Origin: Neisseriales bacterium
Lineage (GTDB): Bacteria; Pseudomonadota; Gammaproteobacteria; Burkholderiales; UBA11063
DNA length: 25,610 bases
Direction: 5' to 3'
Assembly (NCBI GenBank): GCA_008017145.1
Contig: SSGY01000105.1
Coordinates: forward strand, 1-25,610
Below the pieces are notes generated by a model that did not search any database, was not told where the DNA came from, and saw only the letters and a program-made list of their open reading frames with translations. This document shows, piece after piece, positions 8,728-17,327 of the stretch. Numbering within the stretch: the stretch's first letter is position 1; every line of letters starts with the position of its first letter. The position numbers were made by a program, and so were the translations under genes.

Positions 8728-9990
8728 ATGAAGAAATTTACTAAATTATTATTACCAGGAATTATTGCCTGCACCTTAATCGCTTGTGGCGATAAGTCAA
8801 AAAACTCTGAAGCATCGTCAACTGCTTCTGCTGCTGGTGCGCAAGAAACGACGCTTAATGTCTGGGCTATGGGAGAAGAGGCTAAAAGTCTTGATACATT
8901 GGTAGCGGGATTTGAACAGCAAAACCCAACTATTCATGTTAAAGTTCAATCTATTCCTTGGGGAATGGTGCATCAAAAACTTTTAACTGCGCTTTCAGGT
9001 GATAGCACACCTGATGTTTCGATGATGGGAACGTCATTTATGGCTGAATTTGTCAAGCTTAATGCTTTTGAAGATCTTACACCATATTTGGCTAAAGACA
9101 GTAGTGTCAAACTTAGCGATTTTATTCCGAGTACTTTGTTAACGACTCAATTTGCTGGTAAAACATATGGATTTCCGTGGTATGCGGATACGCGAATTAT
9201 GTTTTATCGTAAAGATTTAATGGAACAAGCCGGCTTTAAAGAGTTCCCTAAAACTTGGGATGAAATGTTTAAATTAGCTGAAGCTGAAAAGAAAAATGGC
9301 GTAAAAGCACCGATTACTTTACCAAAGAATGATACCAATACGCCAACTGAAATGTTGGTAACTTTATGGCAAAATCAAACTAATATCGTCGATGATAATG
9401 GTAAATCTATGGTAGCTACTTCTGCATTCAAGCAAGCGGTTAGCTATTATACGAGTTACTTTAAAAATGGCTTAGCTCCGATGGATTTAGGTGGTGATAT
9501 TGCACCTCTATTTGTTAATGGTAAATTAGGCATGTTCGTGGGTGGTCCATGGATGATCTCGCTCGTTAATAAAGCAGGTGGTAAGGATTTTGCTGATAAA
9601 TGGGGTGTTGCGGTTATGCCAACTGAGAAAACCAATACTTCATTTCTTGGTGGGGCTAATTTTGTAATGTTCAAAAACTCCAAAAATAAAGCTGATGCTT
9701 ATAAATTAATGGAATATCTAGCTTCAGCGCCAGCACAGAAACAATTTTATGATTTAACCAGTAATTTACCAACGGTGCAAAATGCTTGGACTGGTATCGA
9801 GTCAGACCCAACGGTTGCGGTATTCAAACAACAGTTGAATAATGTAAATATTCCTTATAATATTCCACAAGGTCCACGCTTATACAAAGTATTTGGTGAT
9901 ACAGTGGAACAAATTATTTATGGTAAAGTAACTATTGATGCAGGTATTGCTGATCTAGATAAACAAGTTACCCAAATTATGCAAAAATAA
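8728..9990 (+). CDS. ABC transporter sugar-binding lipoprotein
   Basis: Extracytoplasmic solute-binding protein of the SBP_bac_1 (MalE-like) family. The start at 8728 is chosen because AAAGGGG lies 5 nt upstream and because it begins a proper lipoprotein signal (MKKFTKLLL..., lipobox LIAC, lipidated C20). An in-frame GTG at 8644 would only extend into the previous gene. The 420-aa protein has a Ser/Ala-rich linker (about 21-43), then a typical N-lobe (LNVWAMG, TPDVSMMGTSFMAEF), FPWYADTRIMFYRKDLM, and GKLGMFVGGPWMI in the C-lobe. Its partners are the two permeases and ATPase further down the operon. Given the GH94/GH3 context it probably binds beta-1,2-linked glucooligosaccharides, as Lin1841 does in Listeria innocua; this is inference. 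A lipid anchor is usual in Gram-positives and less usual in Gram-negative sugar transporters. Confidence 0.93.
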   Translation: MKKFTKLLLPGIIACTLIACGDKSKNSEASSTASAAGAQETTLNVWAMGEEAKSLDTLVAGFEQQNPTIHVKVQSIPWGMVHQKLLTALSGDSTPDVSMMGTSFMAEFVKLNAFEDLTPYLAKDSSVKLSDFIPSTLLTTQFAGKTYGFPWYADTRIMFYRKDLMEQAGFKEFPKTWDEMFKLAEAEKKNGVKAPITLPKNDTNTPTEMLVTLWQNQTNIVDDNGKSMVATSAFKQAVSYYTSYFKNGLAPMDLGGDIAPLFVNGKLGMFVGGPWMISLVNKAGGKDFADKWGVAVMPTEKTNTSFLGGANFVMFKNSKNKADAYKLMEYLASAPAQKQFYDLTSNLPTVQNAWTGIESDPTVAVFKQQLNNVNIPYNIPQGPRLYKVFGDTVEQIIYGKVTIDAGIADLDKQVTQIMQK

Positions 9991-10000
9991 TAATCTTATC

Positions 10001-10149
10001 TGCTGCACTATGTATACTCGCAGTATTTGATTCTTGGGCGCGAAATATTGATAAAAAAGACGAGGAGGTGTACTTGGAAGTACATAACGAGTCTTTTTTG
10101 AAATACGACAAAGTCCAAGATTTAAAGACAATGAGTATATCGTGCAGCA
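10001..10149. repeat. Palindromic repeat copy A (149 bp)
   Basis: A long imperfect inverted repeat fills the gap between the sugar-binding protein and the GH94 gene. The outer ends TGCTGCAC (10001-10008) and GTGCAGCA (10142-10149) pair perfectly, as do the inner AAAAAAGAC (10053-10061) with GTCTTTTTT (10091-10099) and the tip TGTACTT (10069-10075) with AAGTACA (10078-10084). Its reverse complement is about 85% identical by eye to copy B at 18174-18300. A TTTTTT run follows at 10150-10155, so on the + strand it also looks like a terminator or attenuator inside the operon. It encodes nothing. Confidence 0.9.
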
Positions 10150-10170
10150 TTTTTTAATTGAGACATTTAA

Positions 10171-13100
10171 GTGAAAAATTTTAATAGCCTTGATGCAGAG
10201 TATAAAGTAGAATTAAATAATAATCTCGGATTAAGTCTGAAGTTTCTAGCTAATGGCAATATGGCGGCAATTAGCTACAAGAATATATTGATCAATTTAC
10301 ATGAAGGTAGTTTTATTGATGCAAGCCTAGCCAATATTTACGTACGCGTTTTTATTAATGATGAAATAAACGTAATTCCATTAATTGGTGTATTTTCGGC
10401 AGCCGAATTTTCTGCAAATAAAAATCAAGCTCGTTGGAATGGTATTACATACGGCTTAGAGTATGAGCTTACATGTAGTTTGGCTAAAGATGCTAATCTC
10501 TGGATTTGGCAAGTTAAGCTTAGCAATGTCAGCGAGACAGAATTTAGCTATGATTTAATTTATGCTCAAGATATTGGGATTGCAGATGTTGGCGCTGTAC
10601 GTACTAATGAAGCTTATACTTGCCAGTATATTGATCATGCTGTTTTATCTCATCCTACTCTTGGCTATGCAGTTGCATCTCGGCAAAATGTTGCTCAAAC
10701 TATTGATGGTGCAGCTAGTTTTCCATGGCTATTGCAAGGTGGCTTAAATAAGGTAGCCAACTATTCAACTGATGGTTTTCAATTCTATGGACTCCATTAT
10801 CGTGAAACTAATGCACCTCAAGCATTAGTACAGCACAATTTGCCATCAAGTTGCTTACAATATGAATTTGTTTTGACTGGACTACAGCAAGAAAAAATTA
10901 CTTTAGCTGCAGCAGAGCAAGCAGAAAGTACTTTTTTCGCCTATTTTATGCCTGATCATGCCGAGATTAGCTGCTCGGATGATTTACAATATTATGCCAA
11001 AGCAAGCGAATTTGCTCAGTCTGTGGCTAAATTTGTACCAAGTCAGAATTTTGCAGCAACATCTAGTATCTTAAACACTACTCAAATGTTAAAAGTAAAT
11101 GATTTAGATGCTAGTGATTTAGCGCAGTTTTTTGGTAGTGATCTACGACATGTTGAAGAGCAAGACGGTAAGGTGTTATCGTTTTTTTATTCTGGAAGCT
11201 CCGAATCCAGCAAAAGTCGTCATGTTGTTCTAAAGGCTAAAGAGCTTCAAGTTGAACGCCCACACGGACATGTAATTTTTTCTGGCACAGATAGTGATTT
11301 TGCGGTTCATCGTTTATCTTCTACCGTTTATATGTCGGGGATTTTTAACTCACAAGTAACACTAGGTAATACCTCGTTTAACAAATTATTATCAGTGCCA
11401 CGTAATCACCTCAATGTATTTAAATTTTCTGGGCAACGAATTTTTATGCGTGACTCAGATGGTTGCTTTGCACAATTGGGTGTTCCATCTGCGCTTGAGT
11501 TAGGTGTAAATTTTGCACGGTGGATTTATAAATTTGCGGACGAATTGATTGAAGTTAAAACCTGGACCGATGCAGTGTCACACCAACTTAATTTGACCAT
11601 TGACTCAAAAGTTGCGCATCAGTTTTTAATTACTCATAATATTGTTGCCGGAGTTAATGAAGATGATTCGCATCCTTCGATTAGTTATGGCGAAAATAAA
11701 TCGGTGCTAATTCAAGCTGATCGTAGTGAGTTGATTGTTACAGAAAATCCACAGGCAACATTTTATATTCTTCCTCACAATTCCTCAGATGTTGCAAAGA
11801 TATCTGATGCTAGAGTACTGAGCTCTGTTGATTGTGCAAAAGAGTTACCTTATATCGTATATGAAACGAATTTACTTACGCATTTTGGTTTAACTCTTGG
11901 TGGTGAATTAGATTTTGCAAATAAACCAGCAATTGGACCCGCGCAATTTGAAACCTCAGTTGCCGAATTTGAACAGGCATGGTTTAAAAAGACGCGACAA
12001 TTTAGCTTGCAACACGAATCACAATTTGAATTAACTAAGTTTAACGATCTAATGTTTTGGTACACTCACAATGCGATGGTTCATTATTTAGTTCCGCATG
12101 GTTTAGAGCAATACAGCGGTGCAGCATGGGGCACGCGTGATGTTTGTCAGGGGCCATTGGAATTCTTCCTTGCAACTGGAGATTATCAAACTACGCGCAA
12201 AATTTTACTAACTATCTTTAGTCATCAATATCAGCAAACTGGTGGTTGGCCGCAATGGTTTATGTTTGATGAATTTTATCGTTTTCAGCAACATGAAAGT
12301 CATGGCGATGTAATCGTCTGGCCGCTAAAAGCTATTTTGGATTATATCGAGTGTAGTAATGACTATGCAATTTTAGATGAAGAAATACCATTTACTAATT
12401 TTGCCAGTAGCGATTTCACTGATGAAAAATACTCAGTGCGCAAACATTTGGAATCATTATTAAAGAATATTAAAGACAACTTCATCAGCGGAACAGTCCT
12501 TTCATGTTACGGCGATGGTGATTGGGATGATACCTTACAACCTGCAAACTCGCAACTCCGTAAGTCAATGGTTAGTGGTTGGACGGTGCAGCTTACTTAT
12601 CAGGTATTTGTCAAGGGCGCAAAATTACTTAAACTCGGGGCGGATTTTAAACTTGGTTGTGAATTTGGTATTCTAGCGAAACAAATTCATCGCGATTATA
12701 ACCATTATGTCATTCAAAATGGTGTCGTTGCTGGGTTTGTACTATTTGATGATGAAGGTACTCAGGCTGAGCCATTGCTTCATCCTACCGATGAGCGAAC
12801 TGGAATTCAATACCGCTTACTACCGATGACTCGAGGAATAATTAGTGAGTTATTTACTTATGACCAAGCTTTGCGTCACTATGATTTAATCAAAGAAAAT
12901 TTATACTATAGTGATGGTGTGCGTTTAATGAATCAACCAGCGACTTATGCTGGTGGTGTTAATTTGATTTTTAAACGTGCTGAGTTGGCTTCTAATGTTG
13001 GGCGTGAGGTTGGTTTACAGTATGTTCATGCGCATATTCGTTTTATTGAAGCTATGGCTAAACTTGGTAAAGCAGATGAGGTATGGCAGGCGTTAGCTCA

Positions 13101-13602
13101 AATTAACCCAATATTGATTGATGATGTGGTTAAAAATGCTGCTAAACGCCAGAGCAATTGTTACTTTAGCAGCTCAGATGCTGATTTTGCGACACGCTAT
13201 GAGGCACAAGAGCAATGGGGCAAATTAAAAGATGCCAGCGTAATGGTGCGTGGCGGATGGCGAATCTACTCAAGCGGACCTGGAATTTACATTAATCAAT
13301 TAATAAGCAATTGTTTGGGTATTCGCTTGCATGCAACTAAAATTGAATTAGATCCGGTTATCTGCCAAAATATGGATGGCTTAGAGTTTAGCTACAGTTA
13401 TGAAGACCATGATTTACAATTTGTCTATCATGTTGAAAAACGTGAATTTGCACCGAAAAAGCTAATTGTTAATAATCATGAGTTAACTGAGTTTAGAAGA
13501 ATTGATAATCCATATCGTGGGGGGGGAGTGACTATTGATAAAGCTGTGTTTATGCAGTATTTAAAAGTAGATGAAGTAAATATCATAGATATTTATCTTT
13601 AG
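10171..13602 (+). CDS. GH94 phosphorylase, 1,2-beta-oligoglucan phosphorylase type
   Basis: An 1143-aa cytoplasmic enzyme without signal peptide. The length, the beta-rich N-terminal half, the (alpha/alpha)6 catalytic part with GAAWGTRDVCQGP and GGWPQWFMFD (about 650-700) and ESHGDVIVWPLKA match the long GH94 branch of 1,2-beta-oligoglucan (sophorooligosaccharide) phosphorylases, about 1,100 aa. Cellobiose or chitobiose phosphorylases have about 800. CYGDGDWDDTLQP (DWDD at 784-787) carries the expected general acid. The reaction would be (beta-1,2-Glc)n + Pi to (beta-1,2-Glc)n-1 + alpha-glucose 1-phosphate. Translation starts at a GTG with only a weak GAGA ribosome site, 21 bp after repeat copy A. 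A run of eight G (13519-13526) near the 3' end, codons 1117-1119, is unusual in so AT-rich a gene. GH13 follows after 21 bp. Confidence 0.87.
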   Translation: MKNFNSLDAEYKVELNNNLGLSLKFLANGNMAAISYKNILINLHEGSFIDASLANIYVRVFINDEINVIPLIGVFSAAEFSANKNQARWNGITYGLEYELTCSLAKDANLWIWQVKLSNVSETEFSYDLIYAQDIGIADVGAVRTNEAYTCQYIDHAVLSHPTLGYAVASRQNVAQTIDGAASFPWLLQGGLNKVANYSTDGFQFYGLHYRETNAPQALVQHNLPSSCLQYEFVLTGLQQEKITLAAAEQAESTFFAYFMPDHAEISCSDDLQYYAKASEFAQSVAKFVPSQNFAATSSILNTTQMLKVNDLDASDLAQFFGSDLRHVEEQDGKVLSFFYSGSSESSKSRHVVLKAKELQVERPHGHVIFSGTDSDFAVHRLSSTVYMSGIFNSQVTLGNTSFNKLLSVPRNHLNVFKFSGQRIFMRDSDGCFAQLGVPSALELGVNFARWIYKFADELIEVKTWTDAVSHQLNLTIDSKVAHQFLITHNIVAGVNEDDSHPSISYGENKSVLIQADRSELIVTENPQATFYILPHNSSDVAKISDARVLSSVDCAKELPYIVYETNLLTHFGLTLGGELDFANKPAIGPAQFETSVAEFEQAWFKKTRQFSLQHESQFELTKFNDLMFWYTHNAMVHYLVPHGLEQYSGAAWGTRDVCQGPLEFFLATGDYQTTRKILLTIFSHQYQQTGGWPQWFMFDEFYRFQQHESHGDVIVWPLKAILDYIECSNDYAILDEEIPFTNFASSDFTDEKYSVRKHLESLLKNIKDNFISGTVLSCYGDGDWDDTLQPANSQLRKSMVSGWTVQLTYQVFVKGAKLLKLGADFKLGCEFGILAKQIHRDYNHYVIQNGVVAGFVLFDDEGTQAEPLLHPTDERTGIQYRLLPMTRGIISELFTYDQALRHYDLIKENLYYSDGVRLMNQPATYAGGVNLIFKRAELASNVGREVGLQYVHAHIRFIEAMAKLGKADEVWQALAQINPILIDDVVKNAAKRQSNCYFSSSDADFATRYEAQEQWGKLKDASVMVRGGWRIYSSGPGIYINQLISNCLGIRLHATKIELDPVICQNMDGLEFSYSYEDHDLQFVYHVEKREFAPKKLIVNNHELTEFRRIDNPYRGGGVTIDKAVFMQYLKVDEVNIIDIYL

Positions 13603-13623
13603 CCTGAATAGGTATAAATAACA

Positions 13624-15267
13624 ATGACACTACACAAAGATTTTGAATGGTTTAAACATAAAACCGTTTATCAAATTTGGCCACGTTCTTTTTGTGATAG
13701 CAACGGAGACGGTATTGGTGATATTCAGGGGATTATTTCCAAATTACCTTATTTAGAGCAACTAGGGATTGAAGTTATCTGGCTATCTCCAGTTTATAAA
13801 TCACCAATGGATGATATGGGCTATGATATTGCTGATTATTTCAATATTGATCCATTATTTGGTTCTAATGCTGATATGGATGAATTAATTGTTGCTGCCA
13901 AAGCGCGGAATATTAATATTGTTATGGATCTGGTGGTGAATCATACCAGCGATGAGCACCCTTGGTTTATCGAAGCTAAAAAAGGACGGGATAACCCTTT
14001 TCGAGATTACTATATTTGGCATGATCCAATAGATGGTGGAGCACCAACGAGCCAACGTTCGTTCTTTTTACCATCTGCATGGTCATTGGATAGCACCAGT
14101 GGTCAATATTATTATCACGCCTTTAGCAATCGTCAACCAGATTTGAATTGGGAAAACCCACAAATTTTGGAAGAAGTTTATAAAATTATGAATTTCTGGC
14201 TAGCAAAGGGTATTGTGGGATTTAGGATGGATGTGATTGAGCTAATCGGTAAAATTCCGCTAGAAAGCAAATTTACCTCACCGCGTGTCCATGAATTGCT
14301 AAAACTAATTTTTAAACACACATTCGCTAATTATAAGCAAACTATCAGCGTCGGTGAAACTGGTGGTGCGAGTGTTGCTGATGCCATTTTATACTCTGGT
14401 AATCATGATGAATTGGACATGGTCTTTGGGTTTGAGCATATGGCACAAGATGAAGTCACTGGTAAATCTAAATGGTATTTAAAGCCCTTGCATCTGCCAG
14501 ATTTTAAGCGTGTCTTTAAAAAATGGCAGAATGGATTGTATCAAAAAGGTTGGAATTCATTGTTTTTAGCTAATCACGATCAACCTCGCCCAGTTTCACG
14601 CTGGGGTTGTGATGGTAAATATCGTATTCAAAGTGCCAAAATGTTAGCTAATACCTTACATTTTATGCAGGGGACTCCTTATATTTATCAAGGTGAAGAA
14701 ATTGGGATGACTAATTACCAGTTCACCAGCATTGATGAATTTCGTGATATTGAAATGATTAATTTCTATCAAGAATATGTCAATGATGTTGCGTGGGGTA
14801 AAGATCGGGTAATGCAATCTATTAATGCTAAAGGACGGGATAATGCGCGTACTCCTGTGCAATGGACAGATGGAGATTATGCTGGATTTTCTACGGTTAA
14901 ACCGTGGATTGTACTTAATTCAAATTATAAGCAGATCAATGTTGCAAACGATCTAAATAATCCTGATTCAATCTGGCATTTTTATCAGAAGCTGATTAAA
15001 CTTCGTAAAGAATTAGCCATAATCTTACATGGGGATTTCAAGTTATTAGATGAGGATAATTTGTATATTTTTGCTTATGTCAGATGCTATCAAGAGCAAA
15101 AGTTATATGTTATTTCAAATTTTTCAGCGCAAATGCAGAATTATGTTTTGGATTTTAAAAGTAAGGAATATTGCTTATTAACAGGCAATTATCAGCGAGA
15201 GTCATTGCCACCAGATGGTGTGTTTGAATTACAACCGTTTGAAACATTGGCATTTTTATTAGATTAA
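13624..15267 (+). CDS. GH13 alpha-glucosidase, oligo-1,6-glucosidase type
   Basis: A 547-aa cytoplasmic enzyme of the GH13 oligo-1,6-glucosidase/dextran glucosidase group. It opens with the family start VYQIWPRSFCDSNGDGIGD. Conserved regions are MDLVVNHTS, GFRMDVIEL with nucleophile D203, SVGETGG with acid/base E245, and ANHDQPR with D319; QPDLNWENP and GTPYIYQGEEIGM are also present. Val after the nucleophile (D203-V204) is the residue that marks alpha-1,6-acting members, while alpha-1,4-acting maltases usually have Thr or Ala there. It should therefore release glucose from non-reducing alpha-1,6 bonds. An alpha-glucosidase is unexpected in a beta-1,2-glucan operon. The substrate may carry an alpha-1,6 linkage, or the operon may handle a second sugar. 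It sits 21 bp after GH94 and 25 bp before the ATPase. Confidence 0.92.
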   Translation: MTLHKDFEWFKHKTVYQIWPRSFCDSNGDGIGDIQGIISKLPYLEQLGIEVIWLSPVYKSPMDDMGYDIADYFNIDPLFGSNADMDELIVAAKARNINIVMDLVVNHTSDEHPWFIEAKKGRDNPFRDYYIWHDPIDGGAPTSQRSFFLPSAWSLDSTSGQYYYHAFSNRQPDLNWENPQILEEVYKIMNFWLAKGIVGFRMDVIELIGKIPLESKFTSPRVHELLKLIFKHTFANYKQTISVGETGGASVADAILYSGNHDELDMVFGFEHMAQDEVTGKSKWYLKPLHLPDFKRVFKKWQNGLYQKGWNSLFLANHDQPRPVSRWGCDGKYRIQSAKMLANTLHFMQGTPYIYQGEEIGMTNYQFTSIDEFRDIEMINFYQEYVNDVAWGKDRVMQSINAKGRDNARTPVQWTDGDYAGFSTVKPWIVLNSNYKQINVANDLNNPDSIWHFYQKLIKLRKELAIILHGDFKLLDEDNLYIFAYVRCYQEQKLYVISNFSAQMQNYVLDFKSKEYCLLTGNYQRESLPPDGVFELQPFETLAFLLD

Positions 15268-15292
15268 ACTATATAGTTAGAAGGAAATCAAT

Positions 15293-16426
15293 ATGGCAAC
15301 CGTAGAATTAAAACAAGTCACAAAAGAATATCCCAATGGTTATAAAGCTGTCCATGGAATAGATCTGCAAATCAGAGATGGCGAATTTATGGTTTTTGTT
15401 GGCCCATCAGGTTGTGCGAAATCAACTACTTTGCGTATGATTGCTGGCTTGGAAGAAATTAGTGGCGGTGAGATCTATATCGGTAATCGCATGATAAATG
15501 ACTTGCCACCTAAAGACCGTGGTATTGCAATGGTTTTCCAAAATTATGCGCTTTATCCACATATGTCTGTCTACGAAAATATGGCATTTGGACTTAAAGT
15601 CGCTAAATTACCCAAATCTGAAATTGATAAGCGGGTTCGTGAAGCTGCAGAAAAATTAGAAATAACTGAGCTACTTCATAAAAAACCTAAAGAAATGTCG
15701 GGTGGACAACGTCAGCGGGTGGCTGTCGGACGTGCGATTGTCCGTAAACCGGATGTCTTTTTGTTTGATGAACCACTGTCTAACTTGGATGCTAAACTGC
15801 GTGTTTCAATGCGTATCAGAATTACCCAACTGCATAAAGAATTACAAGCTGCTGGACAGACGGCAACTATGATTTATGTAACTCACGATCAGGTTGAGGC
15901 AATGACGATGGGAGATCGGATTTGTATTTTAAATTATGGCAAAATTATGCAGGTTGATACGCCGCTCAATGTTTATAATTATCCGCAAAACAAATTTGTT
16001 GCTGGTTTTATTGGTTCTCCAGCCATGAATCTTATGCAAGTTAGCGTAATTAAAAGTGGTGATGGGATAAATCTACGTTTTTCAGATGAATTGGAATTAG
16101 CTCTACCACCAGCAAAAGCACAACATCTGCTTAACTATGCTGGCAAAACAATTTGGTTTGGAATTAGACCTGAACATATTAGTTTAGCGAGTAGTAGCAA
16201 TAATAATGCTGATTCAATTGTTCATGGTAAAGTTGAAATTGTTGAGCAAATGGGGAATGAGTCCTATATTCATTTTAATCTCAATGGTGTTAGCTTAGTC
16301 GCACGTACGGCACAGCTTGGTAACCAAACCCTGCAACAAAGTCAGGATAAAGTTGCATTTAAGTTTTTGCTTGAACACTGCCATTTATTTGATGTTGATA
16401 CTGAACAAAATATTGGATTAAAGTAG
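15293..16426 (+). CDS. ABC transporter ATP-binding protein, MsmX/UgpC/MalK type
   Basis: The 377-aa ATPase that powers the sugar importer, located on the inner face of the membrane. Walker A is GPSGCAKST at 37-45 (Ala42 where Gly is more common), the signature is MSGGQ at 135-139, Walker B is FLFDEP with D159-E160, and the switch His is H198 (THDQVEAMTMGD). The C-terminal 130 residues form the regulatory OB/TOBE domain of the sugar-importer (CUT1) class, with GIRPEHI. Ribosome site AGAAGGAAA precedes the ATG. It is followed after 9 bp by the first permease. ATPases of this type often serve several sugar importers, but a dedicated copy here suggests this operon is self-sufficient. Confidence 0.95.
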   Translation: MATVELKQVTKEYPNGYKAVHGIDLQIRDGEFMVFVGPSGCAKSTTLRMIAGLEEISGGEIYIGNRMINDLPPKDRGIAMVFQNYALYPHMSVYENMAFGLKVAKLPKSEIDKRVREAAEKLEITELLHKKPKEMSGGQRQRVAVGRAIVRKPDVFLFDEPLSNLDAKLRVSMRIRITQLHKELQAAGQTATMIYVTHDQVEAMTMGDRICILNYGKIMQVDTPLNVYNYPQNKFVAGFIGSPAMNLMQVSVIKSGDGINLRFSDELELALPPAKAQHLLNYAGKTIWFGIRPEHISLASSSNNNADSIVHGKVEIVEQMGNESYIHFNLNGVSLVARTAQLGNQTLQQSQDKVAFKFLLEHCHLFDVDTEQNIGLK

Positions 16427-16435
16427 GGATATGAA

Positions 16436-17314
16436 ATGAAAACAAATCTGCGAAGCCTGTTATTTTTTCTCTCTCCAGCATTGATTTTGCTGTCAATATT
16501 TTTATTGATTCCAATCGGTGCTGCGGTGTATATGAGCTTTAACAAGATTGGTGTTGAAGCTTTAATAGATCCGCAAACGATTAGTTTTGTTGGAGTTGCT
16601 AACTATACGCAAATTATCTTTCATGACGAGTTGTTTCGTAAAGCATTATTAAATACAATAATCGTACTGGTAATAGCCATGCCTCTGACGGTAGTGCTAT
16701 CGTTGAGTTTGGCAGTACTGATTAATAGCAAATTAACTAAATTTTCCTCATTATTTCGAGTTGGCTTCTATTTACCAGCAATTTCCAATACGATTGCGGT
16801 TGCTTTAGTTTGGAAGTGGCTCTTGAATGGTGACTATGGTTTGATTAATTATTTGCTAAGTTTAGTTGGTATAGATGGTCCGCAGTGGCTTACCAATGAA
16901 CATACGGCGATATTTACCATTATTATGTTGGTGGTGTGGAAAGGAATAGGTCCTAATACTATTTTGTATATGGCAGCATTAAGCAGTGTCCCTGATTCGG
17001 TTAAAGAAGCTGCAGAAATTGATGGTGCTTCGGCATGGCAACGCTTTATTAAGATAACTGTTCCAATGTTAGCACCAACTACGACTTATATTAGTATCAT
17101 GTTGCTGATTGGTTATCTGCAATTATTTGAAGAACCCTTTATGTTAACTGGTGGTGGACCGGTTAATTCAACTACTTCAATCGTGATGCTGATTTATAAC
17201 GAGGCATTCAAGTATTTTAATTTTGGCTATGCATCAGCAATCTCAATGGTGCTGTTTTTTATAATTTTTGCTGTTAGTTTAATTCGAATTAAATTAACCA
17301 AACTTGGTTCATAA
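16436..17314 (+). CDS. ABC sugar permease, MalF-type
   Basis: A 292-aa inner-membrane permease of the binding-protein-dependent transport family with about six membrane segments; the first is at roughly 7-30. The EAA loop that docks on the ATPase reads EAAEIDGAS from E191, followed by KITVPMLAP. It lies directly after the ATPase gene with AGGGAT as ribosome site. Its stop codon is 13 bp before the likely start of the second permease. Together with that permease it should form the channel for the sugar delivered by the lipoprotein encoded at 8728. Confidence 0.94.
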   Translation: MKTNLRSLLFFLSPALILLSIFLLIPIGAAVYMSFNKIGVEALIDPQTISFVGVANYTQIIFHDELFRKALLNTIIVLVIAMPLTVVLSLSLAVLINSKLTKFSSLFRVGFYLPAISNTIAVALVWKWLLNGDYGLINYLLSLVGIDGPQWLTNEHTAIFTIIMLVVWKGIGPNTILYMAALSSVPDSVKEAAEIDGASAWQRFIKITVPMLAPTTTYISIMLLIGYLQLFEEPFMLTGGGPVNSTTSIVMLIYNEAFKYFNFGYASAISMVLFFIIFAVSLIRIKLTKLGS

Positions 17315-17327
17315 GGCAGGTGGTATT

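Noticed and set aside
11850..12065. 71-codon minus-strand frame inside GH94
   Set aside because: A shadow of the GH94 coding frame with no independent support.
15401..15427. Walker A of the ATPase reads GCAKST instead of GCGKST
   Set aside because: I believe this Ala variant occurs in working sugar ATPases of the same group, and every other motif is intact, so it is not evidence of inactivation.
17304..17327. TTG start for the second permease
   Set aside because: The ATG at 17328 has AGGTGG just upstream and a normal N-terminus; the TTG lacks a ribosome site.
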